Shown here in pieces: positions 27,400 to 36,336 of a stretch of DNA of 64,000 bases. The stretch lies in assembly GCA_002702065.1 (NCBI GenBank), contig NZXX01000001.1, positions 2,232,001 to 2,296,000 on the forward strand. Reading direction: 5' to 3'. Below the pieces are notes generated by a model. That model was not told where the DNA came from and did no database searches. It was given only the letters and a program-made list of their open reading frames with translations. Made by a program: the position numbers and the translations under genes. Every line of letters starts with the position of its first letter. The first letter of the stretch is position 1. The stretch is from Anaerolineaceae bacterium (GTDB taxonomy: Bacteria; Chloroflexota; Anaerolineae; Aggregatilineales; Phototrophicaceae).

Positions 27400-28344
27400 A
27401 TGTCAACGTTCAGTGCTCCCGCAAAAATCATTCTCTTTGGCGAACATGCAGTGGTTTATGGCTACCCGGCCATAGCCGTTCCGTTCTCCAGCCTGAGGGC
27501 AACCGCCACCCTCAAGCCAAACGCACGACACGAGTCCGGGCTGTTCATCACCGCCGATGACCCGAACATCAAATTACAACTCAATGATCAAAACTTGTCT
27601 CATCCACTTATTTTTATGGCACACGCGTTACTGAAAGCCGTCGACTGCGACACACCACCCAATGTGACGGTCGCACTGAACTCACATATTCCAATTGCTA
27701 GCGGGTTGGGCAGCGGAGCCGCAATCGCTGCTGTTCTGGGCCGTGCGCTGTATGCTGCCATCAATCACCCACTGAGTGACGCAGAGCTGAACCAGATCGT
27801 GTTCGAGATTGAAAAACAGCATCATGGGACACCCAGCGGCATCGACAACACGGTTATCGTCCACGAACAGGCTGTCTACTTTGTGCGGGACCAGCCTATC
27901 CAACCCGTGGAAGTTCACCAGCCTGTTCATCTGCTGGTGGCCGACACGGGCGAACAATCACCGACCCGATTGGCTGTGGGCGATGTCAGAAAGCTCTACG
28001 ACAGCAATCCAGAAAAAACAACCATCGTTTTTCAGGAGATTGGCCGGCTGGTCGAACACGCCAGACAAATCCTGAAACATGGGCCTGTCGCAGACCTGGG
28101 CCCCCTCATGGTCGAGAATCACAGGCTGCTTGACGAGCTTACAGTCTCGTCACCTTCACTCGATCATCTGGTATCTGCTGCCATTAATGCCGGCGCACTG
28201 GGCGCAAAATTGTCCGGTGGTGGCAGAGGCGGCAACATGATTGCGCTGGTGACACCGGCAACTGCTGCTGAAGTCGAAAAAGCCCTGTTGACAGTTGGGG
28301 CTGTCCGTGTCCATCATACCGTTGTGGACGACACACATTCATAA
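27400..28344 (+). CDS. mvk: Mevalonate kinase (GHMP family)
   Basis: Phosphorylates mevalonate in the mevalonate route to isoprenoids. 314 residues from the ATG at 27400. Motifs: SAPAKIILFGEHAVVYG with K9 and GEH, the ATP loop PIASGLGSGAAIA (98-110), HHGTPSGIDN (141-150) with catalytic D149, and the C-terminal GGGRGGNMIAL. These features are those of mevalonate kinase rather than homoserine or galactokinase. Its presence implies the mevalonate rather than only the MEP pathway. Probably co-transcribed with the upstream UbiA gene. Confidence 0.92.
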   Translation: MSTFSAPAKIILFGEHAVVYGYPAIAVPFSSLRATATLKPNARHESGLFITADDPNIKLQLNDQNLSHPLIFMAHALLKAVDCDTPPNVTVALNSHIPIASGLGSGAAIAAVLGRALYAAINHPLSDAELNQIVFEIEKQHHGTPSGIDNTVIVHEQAVYFVRDQPIQPVEVHQPVHLLVADTGEQSPTRLAVGDVRKLYDSNPEKTTIVFQEIGRLVEHARQILKHGPVADLGPLMVENHRLLDELTVSSPSLDHLVSAAINAGALGAKLSGGGRGGNMIALVTPATAAEVEKALLTVGAVRVHHTVVDDTHS

Positions 28345-28347
28345 TAT

Positions 28348-29145
28348 CTAGCGCACTGTCCGCTTGTTGGATAATAGAATCTGGTTCGCCAAGTCGTTGA
28401 CTGCCCACACCGTTACCGTGATCGCCACGCCGGGAGCAAAACTCACCCAAGGCGCAGACCGAAATGCGGCGCGCCCTTCCGCCAGCATTACGCCCCAATC
28501 GGGCGTTCCCGGTTCATTGCCAACACCCAGAAAACTCAGCGCTGCGCCGTTGAGGAGCACGTAACTGAAAATGACGCAGACATAGCTGAACAGCGTTGGC
28601 CGGATATTCGGCAGCACATGCCGCCACAGGGTCGTCAACGGTCTGGCCCCCATGCTGACCGCCGCCTCAATATAGCCAGCGTGACGCACAGTTTGCACAG
28701 CAGATCGTATAACCAGCGCAACCGGCGCAATCTGTGACAGACTGAGGGCCAGAATCATGGGCAAGATGCCCCGCCCGGTCAAAGTCAGCACCACCAGGGC
28801 GATAACTAATCCGGGGATAGCCAACATGGCATTGACGACAACCATCACCACCCGGTTCAGCCATGTCGCTTTAACAAAACCGGCGACACTACCAATCAGG
28901 GCACCCAGGCTGGTCGCCACCAGCGTCGCCATTACGGTAATCAACAACGTCTGACGCCCGCCGTAGACGAGCCGGCTCAGCACATCACGCCCCAACAAAT
29001 CCGTACCCAACGGATGGCGCGCATTGGGTGGCTGAAACTGTGCTTCGGCATCCGTCGCCATAGGGTCCGCTGAAAGCAGGATTGGGCCAAGCAGTATCAT
29101 AACGATAACTGCGCCAAGGGTGATTGACGATAAGAACGCTTTCAA
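28348..29145 (-). CDS. Peptide/nickel-type ABC transporter permease (DppC/OppC-like)
   Basis: 265 residues with about six membrane helices and the EAA-loop region characteristic of importers (YIEAAVSMGARPLTTLWRHVLPN, in parts). The N-terminal HPLGTDLLGRDVLSRLVYG block is diagnostic of DppC/OppC permeases. Its ATG overlaps the stop of the DppB-like gene (29145-29142). Third gene of a coupled trio with the binding lipoprotein and DppB; no ATPase gene accompanies them. Confidence 0.93.
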   Translation of the reverse strand: MKAFLSSITLGAVIVMILLGPILLSADPMATDAEAQFQPPNARHPLGTDLLGRDVLSRLVYGGRQTLLITVMATLVATSLGALIGSVAGFVKATWLNRVVMVVVNAMLAIPGLVIALVVLTLTGRGILPMILALSLSQIAPVALVIRSAVQTVRHAGYIEAAVSMGARPLTTLWRHVLPNIRPTLFSYVCVIFSYVLLNGAALSFLGVGNEPGTPDWGVMLAEGRAAFRSAPWVSFAPGVAITVTVWAVNDLANQILLSNKRTVR

Positions 29146-30059
29146 AGAGTCACTCGTGGGTCCAGAAACCGAAGTGCCATATCCGCAACAAGACTGGCAG
29201 TCACATAGAGCATACCCGCCAGGATCACAATGCCTAACACAACCGGGTAATCCTGCTGAATTACGGAATCCAGCAGCAAACGTCCAATTCCGGGCCGCAC
29301 AAACAGGCTTTCCGTAATCACGGCCCCACTGAACAAAAACCCGGCCTGCAAGCCAATCACACTGATGACCGGCAGCATCGCCAGGCGCAGCACGTGCACA
29401 CCGAGCACATGTCGTTCGCTCAAGCCTTTGGCCCGTGCAGTCCGGACAAAATCCTCACTCATCGCCTCGCGTATATTGCTTTGCAGCACACGTGCAATCG
29501 CGCCGGTGGTGTGATAACCGAGGACCAACACCGGCAAAACAAGCTGGCTCAACCGCCCTGCCCCGGCAGACGGCAGCAAGCCCAGTTGGACGGTAAACAG
29601 GAAGATTGCCAGCGTCCCTGTCCAGTAAATCGGCATACTCAGTGATAGCTGAAGGAGGATGTTTGCAGACGCTGAAACAACCGGTATGGCCAGTGCGGCT
29701 GCTACACCAAGCAGTATACCCAGCACGCACGCCACCACAAGTGCCCCGACAGCCAGAGTCGCGGTTGGCAGCAGGTTGCGTGCAATAGCCTGTGTCACAT
29801 CCTCGCCACTTAACCACGACTCGCCCAGGTCACCGCGCACAACCGCCAGCAAGAAGCGCACGTAACGCTCGCCAGCCGATGCCGTTAAGCCCAGCTCGGC
29901 GCGACGTTCCGCGATTGTGTCCGCATCGACACCGCTCAGGCGCAGTTGTGTCTCGATGGCGTCACCAGGGAGCAAATTCAGCGCCACAAACCCCAGCGTG
30001 GCCGCAGCCCATATTACAGCCAGCGCCGAACCAAGCCGCCCCAGTAACGCCAGAATCAT
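29142..30059 (-). CDS. Peptide/nickel-type ABC transporter permease (DppB/OppB-like)
   Basis: 305 residues. N-terminal helix, then the DppB-type segment (RRAELGLTASAGERYVRF), the LLGVAAALAI region, and the EAA loop EDFVRTARAKGLSERHVLGVHVLR, read in parts. FLFSGAVITESLFVRPGIGRLLLDSV is the usual C-terminal hallmark. It pairs with the DppC-like protein to form the membrane channel. Overlaps by four bases with both neighbours, so the three are translated together. Confidence 0.93.
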   Translation of the reverse strand: MILALLGRLGSALAVIWAAATLGFVALNLLPGDAIETQLRLSGVDADTIAERRAELGLTASAGERYVRFLLAVVRGDLGESWLSGEDVTQAIARNLLPTATLAVGALVVACVLGILLGVAAALAIPVVSASANILLQLSLSMPIYWTGTLAIFLFTVQLGLLPSAGAGRLSQLVLPVLVLGYHTTGAIARVLQSNIREAMSEDFVRTARAKGLSERHVLGVHVLRLAMLPVISVIGLQAGFLFSGAVITESLFVRPGIGRLLLDSVIQQDYPVVLGIVILAGMLYVTASLVADMALRFLDPRVTL

Positions 30060-31663
30060 CCTGTCACCAACTGAACATTATTCAGCAGTGGAAACCATCC
30101 GTACGGATCAAATGCCAGACCGGATACCGCTGCGCTGCTGGCATTCAGATTAACCTGATCCCGTATTGGAACCAGCAAAGCCTCGTCCATAATCATGTTC
30201 TGCGCACGGGCATAGTACGCGGCACGCACACCCGGGTCTGTCTGCCTGATTGCTTCCAGAAGCGCATTGTCCAGTTCTTCACTGGCAAAGCCCGTAAAGT
30301 TATTCACCCCATCACTCAGGTAAAAGTCGTTGAGGAATGCCGGGTCAAGCCCATAGGTATTGAATGCGACCAGGTTATATTCGCCGGAATCAACGGCTTC
30401 CAACAGCGCGCCAAATGTCGGCACTGGTACCAGCACAGCCTGAATACCGATGGTCCGCCATTGGTCTTGCAGCAGTTGGGCAACCTCCGGCGCAAGCCCC
30501 CACGGCGGCACGATGACATCCACCGATAGCGTCACCCCGGCCACATCCCGAAAGCCATCGTTATCCGTGTCCTCATACCCCTCGGCATCCAGCAGGGCCT
30601 GGGCCTGACCAATATCATGCGCATAAAGGCCTTGCACGCTTCGATCATAGTACAGGGTGTTGGCGGCCAGCGGCCCCCACGCAACCGGCGAAAACTGCTG
30701 GAAAACGGCATCCACAATCGCGTTCCGGTTCGCCCCAAAGATCAGAGCCTGCCGCACCCCCCGGCTGTCCGTCGGAAAACGCTGCGTATTCATCAGAAAT
30801 TGCAGTGGCTGCCCCGGCACAGCCTGCGGTACCAGCTGAATCGAGCTGTTGCCAGTTAGCGCGCGACCGTCGGTTGGCAGCAGTTCACCCATGACCTGGG
30901 CTTCACCACTTTCCAGCGCCAGGGTGCGGGTTGGCGGGTCCGTAAAGAAGCGAAATTCAATCTCGCCAACAGAATTTTCTGTGGACGGCTGGTAGAATGC
31001 GGGCCCCCAGGCATAATCTGGATTGCGTTGCAGAAGGATGTGATCGCCCGGCACATATTCCACAAACCGGAACGGCCCGGTCCCGACCTGATGGAATTGA
31101 TAGCGATTATCAGAATATTCGTTAAGCGCCGTTGGGCTGGCAATCCCCAGATAGACCTGCGCCAGCGAGTCCAGTAATGGGCTGTATGGTTGCGTGAGCA
31201 GCAGCCGGATCGAATAGTCGCTCACGATTTCGTACCCGGCATAGGGGCCAAGAAGAAATGCAGCCAGTTGAGAGCCGGTTTCCGGCGCGACGATACGATC
31301 CAGGTTCACCCCTACTGCCTGGGCATTAAATGGTGTGCCATCGTGGAACACCACATCCTGTCGCAGGTTGAACGTATAAATCAGACCATCTTCAGAGATA
31401 GCCCAGTCTGTTGCAAGCCCGCCAACAAACGCGTTACTTTCCGGGTCGCGATAGACAAGCGTATCGTATACCTGCCGCAGCGGAATCCCCAGTTCGGACG
31501 ACCGGTTAATGTGGGGGTCAAACCCGCTTGGTTGCAAAGTGAGGCCGTATACAATACGATTCGCGATCTCGTTGGCCGATGTGCGACTATCCAAATTCGG
31601 AAGACAGGCACAGAGTACAAAGATGTTCGTGACAAGCAGTATGAACAATGAGCGCAGCAGCAT
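30056..31663 (-). CDS. ABC transporter substrate-binding lipoprotein (SBP_bac_5 / DppA-OppA family)
   Basis: 535 residues. Lipoprotein signal (LLVTNIFVLCAC, lipid-modified Cys19 likely). Family 5 binding-protein marks include TLQPSGFDPH, the ISEDGLIYTFNLRQDVVFHDGTPFNAQ segment (read in parts) and GTGPFRFVEY. It should capture oligopeptides or similar solutes outside the membrane for the two coupled permeases. First gene of the trio; GGGA precedes the ATG. Confidence 0.93.
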   Translation of the reverse strand: MLLRSLFILLVTNIFVLCACLPNLDSRTSANEIANRIVYGLTLQPSGFDPHINRSSELGIPLRQVYDTLVYRDPESNAFVGGLATDWAISEDGLIYTFNLRQDVVFHDGTPFNAQAVGVNLDRIVAPETGSQLAAFLLGPYAGYEIVSDYSIRLLLTQPYSPLLDSLAQVYLGIASPTALNEYSDNRYQFHQVGTGPFRFVEYVPGDHILLQRNPDYAWGPAFYQPSTENSVGEIEFRFFTDPPTRTLALESGEAQVMGELLPTDGRALTGNSSIQLVPQAVPGQPLQFLMNTQRFPTDSRGVRQALIFGANRNAIVDAVFQQFSPVAWGPLAANTLYYDRSVQGLYAHDIGQAQALLDAEGYEDTDNDGFRDVAGVTLSVDVIVPPWGLAPEVAQLLQDQWRTIGIQAVLVPVPTFGALLEAVDSGEYNLVAFNTYGLDPAFLNDFYLSDGVNNFTGFASEELDNALLEAIRQTDPGVRAAYYARAQNMIMDEALLVPIRDQVNLNASSAAVSGLAFDPYGWFPLLNNVQLVTG

Positions 31664-31734
31664 TCCCAGCCTTTCCGGTTTAAGCCTACTCCCCCTATAA
31701 TATAGCGATCATAAGCCTGAACAGGTATGGTGAA

Positions 31735-32655
31735 ATGGCACGATATAATTCACGGTTGATTACACCTCCTGCTGAAGAGGAGGAGATCTATCCGTATCGC
31801 AGAGTTTGGCCCAGCCTGACATTCGAGATTAGCATTCTTTTTGCGGTTGTCCTTGTTATCTATCTGCTGACACGCTTTGTCAACATCCCAACCCAGCTCT
31901 ACCAGCCCATCAATGTGGTTCTAGCCCTGGTCCCGATGGGCTTGTGGCTTGCCTTTTCATGGTGGCGAGAACGTTCAGCCGTACAGCCGCGCAGCAATTT
32001 GGTCACACTGGCTTTAGTCACCGGGCTGGTTGCCCAGGCGATTGCGACACCCTTCATTCAGGACATCATTCAGCCAGAACGCTGGCTATCCATCGAAAGC
32101 GCGATTAATCGCATCGTGGGTTACACCTTCACTGTCGGAATCGTCCAGGCCATATCCATTTATCTGGTCATGCGTTATACAGTGTCTAGCGACCAGTACC
32201 GTGTCCGGCTCGATGGCGTGGCCTATGGCATTGCCAGTGCAGTCGGCTATGCAACCGTGGCAAACCTGCAATACGCGCTGGCCGCGCCGGTTGCCCCGTC
32301 AAACGCAGCCATGCATCTTTTTAATCAGGTCGCCATCCTGATGTGCAACGCCATCATCATTGGCTACGGGCTGTCCGAAGTGATCATGAATAGCCGCCCT
32401 TTCCCGTTGATCCTGGCAGCCGCAATCGGACTGTCAGCGTTTGTAACCGGTGTCGCCCTACCCCTGATTGCCGGTTTTACCAACGCGGGACTTAGTGTCG
32501 AATTTCCTATCAGCAGCGCCAGTCCCATCAGAGGTTTTCTGTTCGCGGCGGGCCTGCTGTTCGTGCTTGCCAATGTGTTTTCATTTTTATTTAACGTCGC
32601 AGACCGGCAGGAGGCCGAACTGCGAATTGAAGAAACCGAAAGTTTGAGTACATGA
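31735..32655 (+). CDS. Multi-pass membrane protein, PrsW-like without catalytic glutamates
   Basis: 306 residues with about eight hydrophobic helices and charged ends. The middle (GIVQAISIYLVMRY, then LDGVAYGIASAVGYATVANLQYAL, read in parts) matches the shape of the PrsW intramembrane protease family, in which one expects EExxK in the first segment and EN in the second. Here those positions read VQ and AN, so I infer a non-catalytic relative; the family assignment itself is tentative. Its stop overlaps the start of the next gene (ATGA). Confidence 0.6.
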   Translation: MARYNSRLITPPAEEEEIYPYRRVWPSLTFEISILFAVVLVIYLLTRFVNIPTQLYQPINVVLALVPMGLWLAFSWWRERSAVQPRSNLVTLALVTGLVAQAIATPFIQDIIQPERWLSIESAINRIVGYTFTVGIVQAISIYLVMRYTVSSDQYRVRLDGVAYGIASAVGYATVANLQYALAAPVAPSNAAMHLFNQVAILMCNAIIIGYGLSEVIMNSRPFPLILAAAIGLSAFVTGVALPLIAGFTNAGLSVEFPISSASPIRGFLFAAGLLFVLANVFSFLFNVADRQEAELRIEETESLST

Positions 32656-33254
32656 CAATTATCGAGATTGGTCGCGCGACGCCGCAGCTTACTTTTCGTC
32701 AGCGCTGGAGCCACTATCTCGCGCTCATCTTTGCCGCAATAGGTCTGTTCATCGGTTTTAATCTGCGAGAGAGCATCCTTTTCGCTACAACCCAGTATGT
32801 CAACCCGCAGGCCGGCATCACAGCAGAATACCCGCAGAACTGGCTCCTTCAGGAAGGTAGTGGCGAGTACATTTTTCGCGTCAGCGACGTCATTGCCGAT
32901 GGTTTTAAAACCCGCATTCAAGTCGCGGTTCGACCTGTGAGTGCCGAAACAACCACCCGCAACATTTTCGATTCCCTGACCCTAACCCGTGCCCAGACGT
33001 TGGCTGCCTATAATGTCGTTGCAGAGACGCCTTTTGTACTGCCGGACGGAACCACCACTAGCGCTATGACCTATTCGTATGTCGCTGCACAGACAAATCC
33101 ATTTCTACAAACCATCCCGATTGTCGTTGAAGGCATTGATGTGCTGATTATCGAGCGTGGTCAGGCGATTATTGTGTCCTTTCTCTCCGACGCCAATACA
33201 TTTGATGCCAATTTCCCGACCCTCGAACGGTTTCTGAGGAGTATTGAATTTTGA
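32652..33254 (+). CDS. Membrane-anchored extracytoplasmic protein of unknown function
   Basis: 200 residues: short cytoplasmic N-terminus, one hydrophobic helix (YLALIFAAIGLFIGF, residues 22-36), then a soluble beta-rich domain (GITAEYPQNWLLQEG ... FLRSIEF) resembling proteins that read a user-supplied profile of PsbP/DUF1795 type. I cannot assign a function. It is translationally coupled upstream to the PrsW-like gene and downstream to the trypsin-fold gene (TGATG), so the three probably act together at the membrane. Confidence 0.65.
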   Translation: MTIIEIGRATPQLTFRQRWSHYLALIFAAIGLFIGFNLRESILFATTQYVNPQAGITAEYPQNWLLQEGSGEYIFRVSDVIADGFKTRIQVAVRPVSAETTTRNIFDSLTLTRAQTLAAYNVVAETPFVLPDGTTTSAMTYSYVAAQTNPFLQTIPIVVEGIDVLIIERGQAIIVSFLSDANTFDANFPTLERFLRSIEF

Positions 33255-35479
33255 TGCGTTACATTACTTTATTGTTTGCTGCCTTCGCCCTTTCATTCAC
33301 CTACACATCAACACAGGCGCAGGATTCTACCTTTGATCTTGAGCGCATTCGGGATGCAACAGTGTTCGTGATGCAGGCTCAGATTGTTAGCGACGATATG
33401 CTCGTCACCTGTGTCGGCTCCGGGACAATCGTCAACCGGTCTGGTCTCGTCCTGACCAATGCCCACAACACGCTAAGTAACGAAGCCTGCCCCGGTGATG
33501 TCCTCATCATTGCTTTTGCAGCGCAGGCGGGCGAAGCGCCAATCCCGCGCTACAGGGCAGAAATCGTACAGGTAAATGCGGGTCTGGACTTGGCATTACT
33601 ACGGATCAACCGGCAGTTTGATGGGCGACTCATCGAAGAAGGGGCGCTCGCTTTGCCCTTTGTCGAACTGGCCGAATCCACCCAGATCAACCTCGATGAC
33701 ACGATTTCTATTGTGGGCTATCCTGGCATCGGCGACGACCCGGTTGCCATCGAACGCGGCACAGTCAGCGGTTTGGCGTTCGAACCGAGCGGCACAGGAC
33801 CAGCATGGATACGCACCAGAGCCGAGATACCGGGCACGATGACCGGGGGCGGCGCCTATAATCAGGCGGGTCAGCTGATCGGTATCCCAACCACGGCCCC
33901 CAGCCGCAATCCGGAAACCGGCGTCAATTGCCTGCCGATCCAGGACACAAATAACGATGGATTGGTCAACACAATTGACAATTGCATCCCCACAGGCACC
34001 TTTATCAATTCATTACGCCCCGCCACGTACGCACGCCCGTTACTGCGCGCGGCCTCTCTTGGCCTGACAGTGGACACACCGACTCAACCGCAGACGCGCT
34101 CGCAAATCAGCGGCAGCCCAACTTTTCGCCGTTTGTATTTCGCGCCATCGGTCAATGAAGCCGGGATGCCGACGACGGTCATCAGCCAACTGCCAACCGG
34201 CAGCAACAGTCTCTACCTTTTCTTTGACTACGACAACATGACCCCAGAGACTGTGTACGAGCTTCGCGTCACCACCGATGGTATCCCGAACCAGACATTC
34301 AGCCTGGCCCCGGTGCGCTGGAGTGGTGGCGAACGGGGGCTGTGGTATATCGGCAGCGAGGACCAGACGTGGCCAAACGGGGTTTATGATTTCACCTTGT
34401 TCGCAGATGGACGCACGGCAGGGAATGCCCGGTTGGTCATTGGCGGCGCCGCAGAACCGATCCCCACGTTTAGCAATATCGTCTTCGGTATCGTCAACAA
34501 TCAGGGTACGCCACTCGGCAACGGCTTTGTGCTGCCCGCCGGCAATATTGCCAACGCCCGTTTCATCTTTCGCAACATCGAGGTCGGCACGCCATGGACC
34601 GCGATCTGGTACTTCAACGGCACCGAACTTGCCCGCACCCAGAACAACTGGTCAGAAATTGATGGGACGAGCGGCGCGAAAACCATCCAGATTGAAGACC
34701 CCGGTGGCCTGCCCCCCGGAACCTACCGGCTTGAACTTTACATTGACGGGCGTTTATCTGCGACATCAGACTTCATCATCGGCGGTGCGCAACTGGGCGT
34801 GTTCCCGGAAATATTCACCGATGTCCATTTTGTCTCCGCCAGTTCACCCTCCGAAGCCAGCACAGCTGTCGCCGTTAGCAGCTTCCCAAGTTCGATTGAC
34901 ACGCTTTACGGTGTCTTTGGCTGGCAGCAGCTTGCGCCGGGCACGTTGTGGACCTTACGCCTAACGGTTGACAACAACATATTCTTCGAGCAGACAACCC
35001 CATGGAGTAACGTTGATTCCGGGATTAACTATCTGGTGCGGGTCAACAGTACGGATGGCATTCCCGATGGCACCTATGATCTCGACCTGCTCATCAACAA
35101 TGTCCCCCTCGCCAGCACAACGGCTCAGGTCGGCATCGGCCAGCTCCCGATTGATCGATTTGCAGTGGTCGAAGGGCTGCAACTGCGCGGCCAAATCTAC
35201 GACTCCGCAACTGGCATGGGCATACCGGAAATCTCCATCGTGCTGCTTACCGAAGATTATTCCGTCGGCGATTTTGAATGGCGACAGGATCAGATTTACG
35301 CCACAGCTCAGACAGATCGCAATGGATTCTTCCATCTCGATCGCCTGCTGGAGTTTGAAACGCCCTACAGCGTGATCATCGCTGCACAGGGCTACCTGCC
35401 CATCACTGCCGATGGCTTCGAAGTGCTGCCCGACACGCCCAACCCGCTTGACCTGGTTATCCCTTTGACGCGAGGTTGA
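33254..35479 (+). CDS. Secreted trypsin-fold protein with Thr at the nucleophile position
   Basis: 741 residues with signal peptide 1-23 (ending TQAQ). An S1C/DegP-like domain spans about 30-215: H71 (LTNAHN) and D112 (LDLALLRI) match the triad, but the GNSGG position reads [10 protein letters not shown] with T197 in place of the serine. A Ca-loop-like [14 protein letters not shown] follows. Three or so beta-sandwich repeats fill 265-650 and a carboxypeptidase-regulatory-like domain ([20 protein letters not shown], in parts) ends the chain. It may be an inactive or altered protease used for binding. ATG at 33254 overlaps the previous stop. Confidence 0.78.
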   Translation: MRYITLLFAAFALSFTYTSTQAQDSTFDLERIRDATVFVMQAQIVSDDMLVTCVGSGTIVNRSGLVLTNAHNTLSNEACPGDVLIIAFAAQAGEAPIPRYRAEIVQVNAGLDLALLRINRQFDGRLIEEGALALPFVELAESTQINLDDTISIVGYPGIGDDPVAIERGTVSGLAFEPSGTGPAWIRTRAEIPGTMTGGGAYNQAGQLIGIPTTAPSRNPETGVNCLPIQDTNNDGLVNTIDNCIPTGTFINSLRPATYARPLLRAASLGLTVDTPTQPQTRSQISGSPTFRRLYFAPSVNEAGMPTTVISQLPTGSNSLYLFFDYDNMTPETVYELRVTTDGIPNQTFSLAPVRWSGGERGLWYIGSEDQTWPNGVYDFTLFADGRTAGNARLVIGGAAEPIPTFSNIVFGIVNNQGTPLGNGFVLPAGNIANARFIFRNIEVGTPWTAIWYFNGTELARTQNNWSEIDGTSGAKTIQIEDPGGLPPGTYRLELYIDGRLSATSDFIIGGAQLGVFPEIFTDVHFVSASSPSEASTAVAVSSFPSSIDTLYGVFGWQQLAPGTLWTLRLTVDNNIFFEQTTPWSNVDSGINYLVRVNSTDGIPDGTYDLDLLINNVPLASTTAQVGIGQLPIDRFAVVEGLQLRGQIYDSATGMGIPEISIVLLTEDYSVGDFEWRQDQIYATAQTDRNGFFHLDRLLEFETPYSVIIAAQGYLPITADGFEVLPDTPNPLDLVIPLTRG

Positions 35480-35481
35480 TG

Positions 35482-36264
35482 ATGGCAGAACGTAAACGGC
35501 TGGATATTGTCCTGGTTGAGCGTGGCCTTGCCCCGACCCGCGCAAAGGCACGCGGAATGATCATGGCGGCGGAAGTAATGGTGGATGGTCAGGTCACCAG
35601 CAAGCCCGGGATGCCCGTGTCATCAGAGGCAAAGGTTGAACTCAAACGGAAGCCGCGCTTTGTCAGCCGGGGTGGTGAAAAACTGGCTGGTGCCCTCGCT
35701 GATTTTCAACTGCGTGTTGAGAATCGAATCTGTGCCGATGTCGGGGCCAGTACAGGCGGCTTCACAGACTGTCTTCTCCAGAATGGAGCCGCACGGGTTT
35801 ATGCCATTGATGTCGGCTACGGGCAACTGGATTATGGCCTCCGGCAAGATGACCGGGTTGTGGTGATGGAGCGAACCAATGCGCGGCACGTTGAGCAATT
35901 GTCGGAAAAAGTTGATCTGGTGGTCATTGACGCATCATTTATCTCGTTGCGGCTGTTGCTGCCGGTAGTCAAGAACTGGCTCGACAATGAAGCCGATATC
36001 ATCACGTTGATTAAACCGCAGTTTGAAGCCGGTAAAAAGGATGTCGGCAAAGGTGGCGTCGTCCGTGACCCGGATATTCACCGGCGTGTTTTGTCTGAAA
36101 TCCTGACCTTCGCCGTAGAACAGTCATTTGCAGTGCATGGGTTAACCCGTTCGCCCATCACCGGGCCAGCCGGAAATATTGAGTTTCTGGCCTGGCTGGG
36201 CTGGGCAAGCGAATCGGCTGCACCACCCATAGAAATTGCCGATCTCATCGAAGCAATAATCTGA
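35482..36264 (+). CDS. tlyA: TlyA-family rRNA 2'-O-methyltransferase
   Basis: 260 residues. An S4 RNA-binding domain comes first ([30 protein letters not shown]), then an FtsJ-like methyltransferase with the SAM motif [18 protein letters not shown], catalytic K in SRGGEKL and [17 protein letters not shown]. TlyA methylates cytidines of 16S and/or 23S rRNA; older annotations call it hemolysin. GAGG lies six bases before this ATG; ATG at 35479 overlaps the previous stop and is the alternative start. Confidence 0.92.
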   Translation: MAERKRLDIVLVERGLAPTRAKARGMIMAAEVMVDGQVTSKPGMPVSSEAKVELKRKPRFVSRGGEKLAGALADFQLRVENRICADVGASTGGFTDCLLQNGAARVYAIDVGYGQLDYGLRQDDRVVVMERTNARHVEQLSEKVDLVVIDASFISLRLLLPVVKNWLDNEADIITLIKPQFEAGKKDVGKGGVVRDPDIHRRVLSEILTFAVEQSFAVHGLTRSPITGPAGNIEFLAWLGWASESAAPPIEIADLIEAII

Positions 36265-36336
36265 CCGTCCGCTATATACTTCTGTTCCGCAAGCCCTTAT
36301 AATGGGCACACTGATTAGACATCACCCAATGAATCC

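Noticed and set aside
29792-30529. 245-residue plus-strand frame
   Set aside because: It lies opposite the dppB-like and binding-protein genes and is rich in Arg, Pro and Gln as expected of an antisense shadow.
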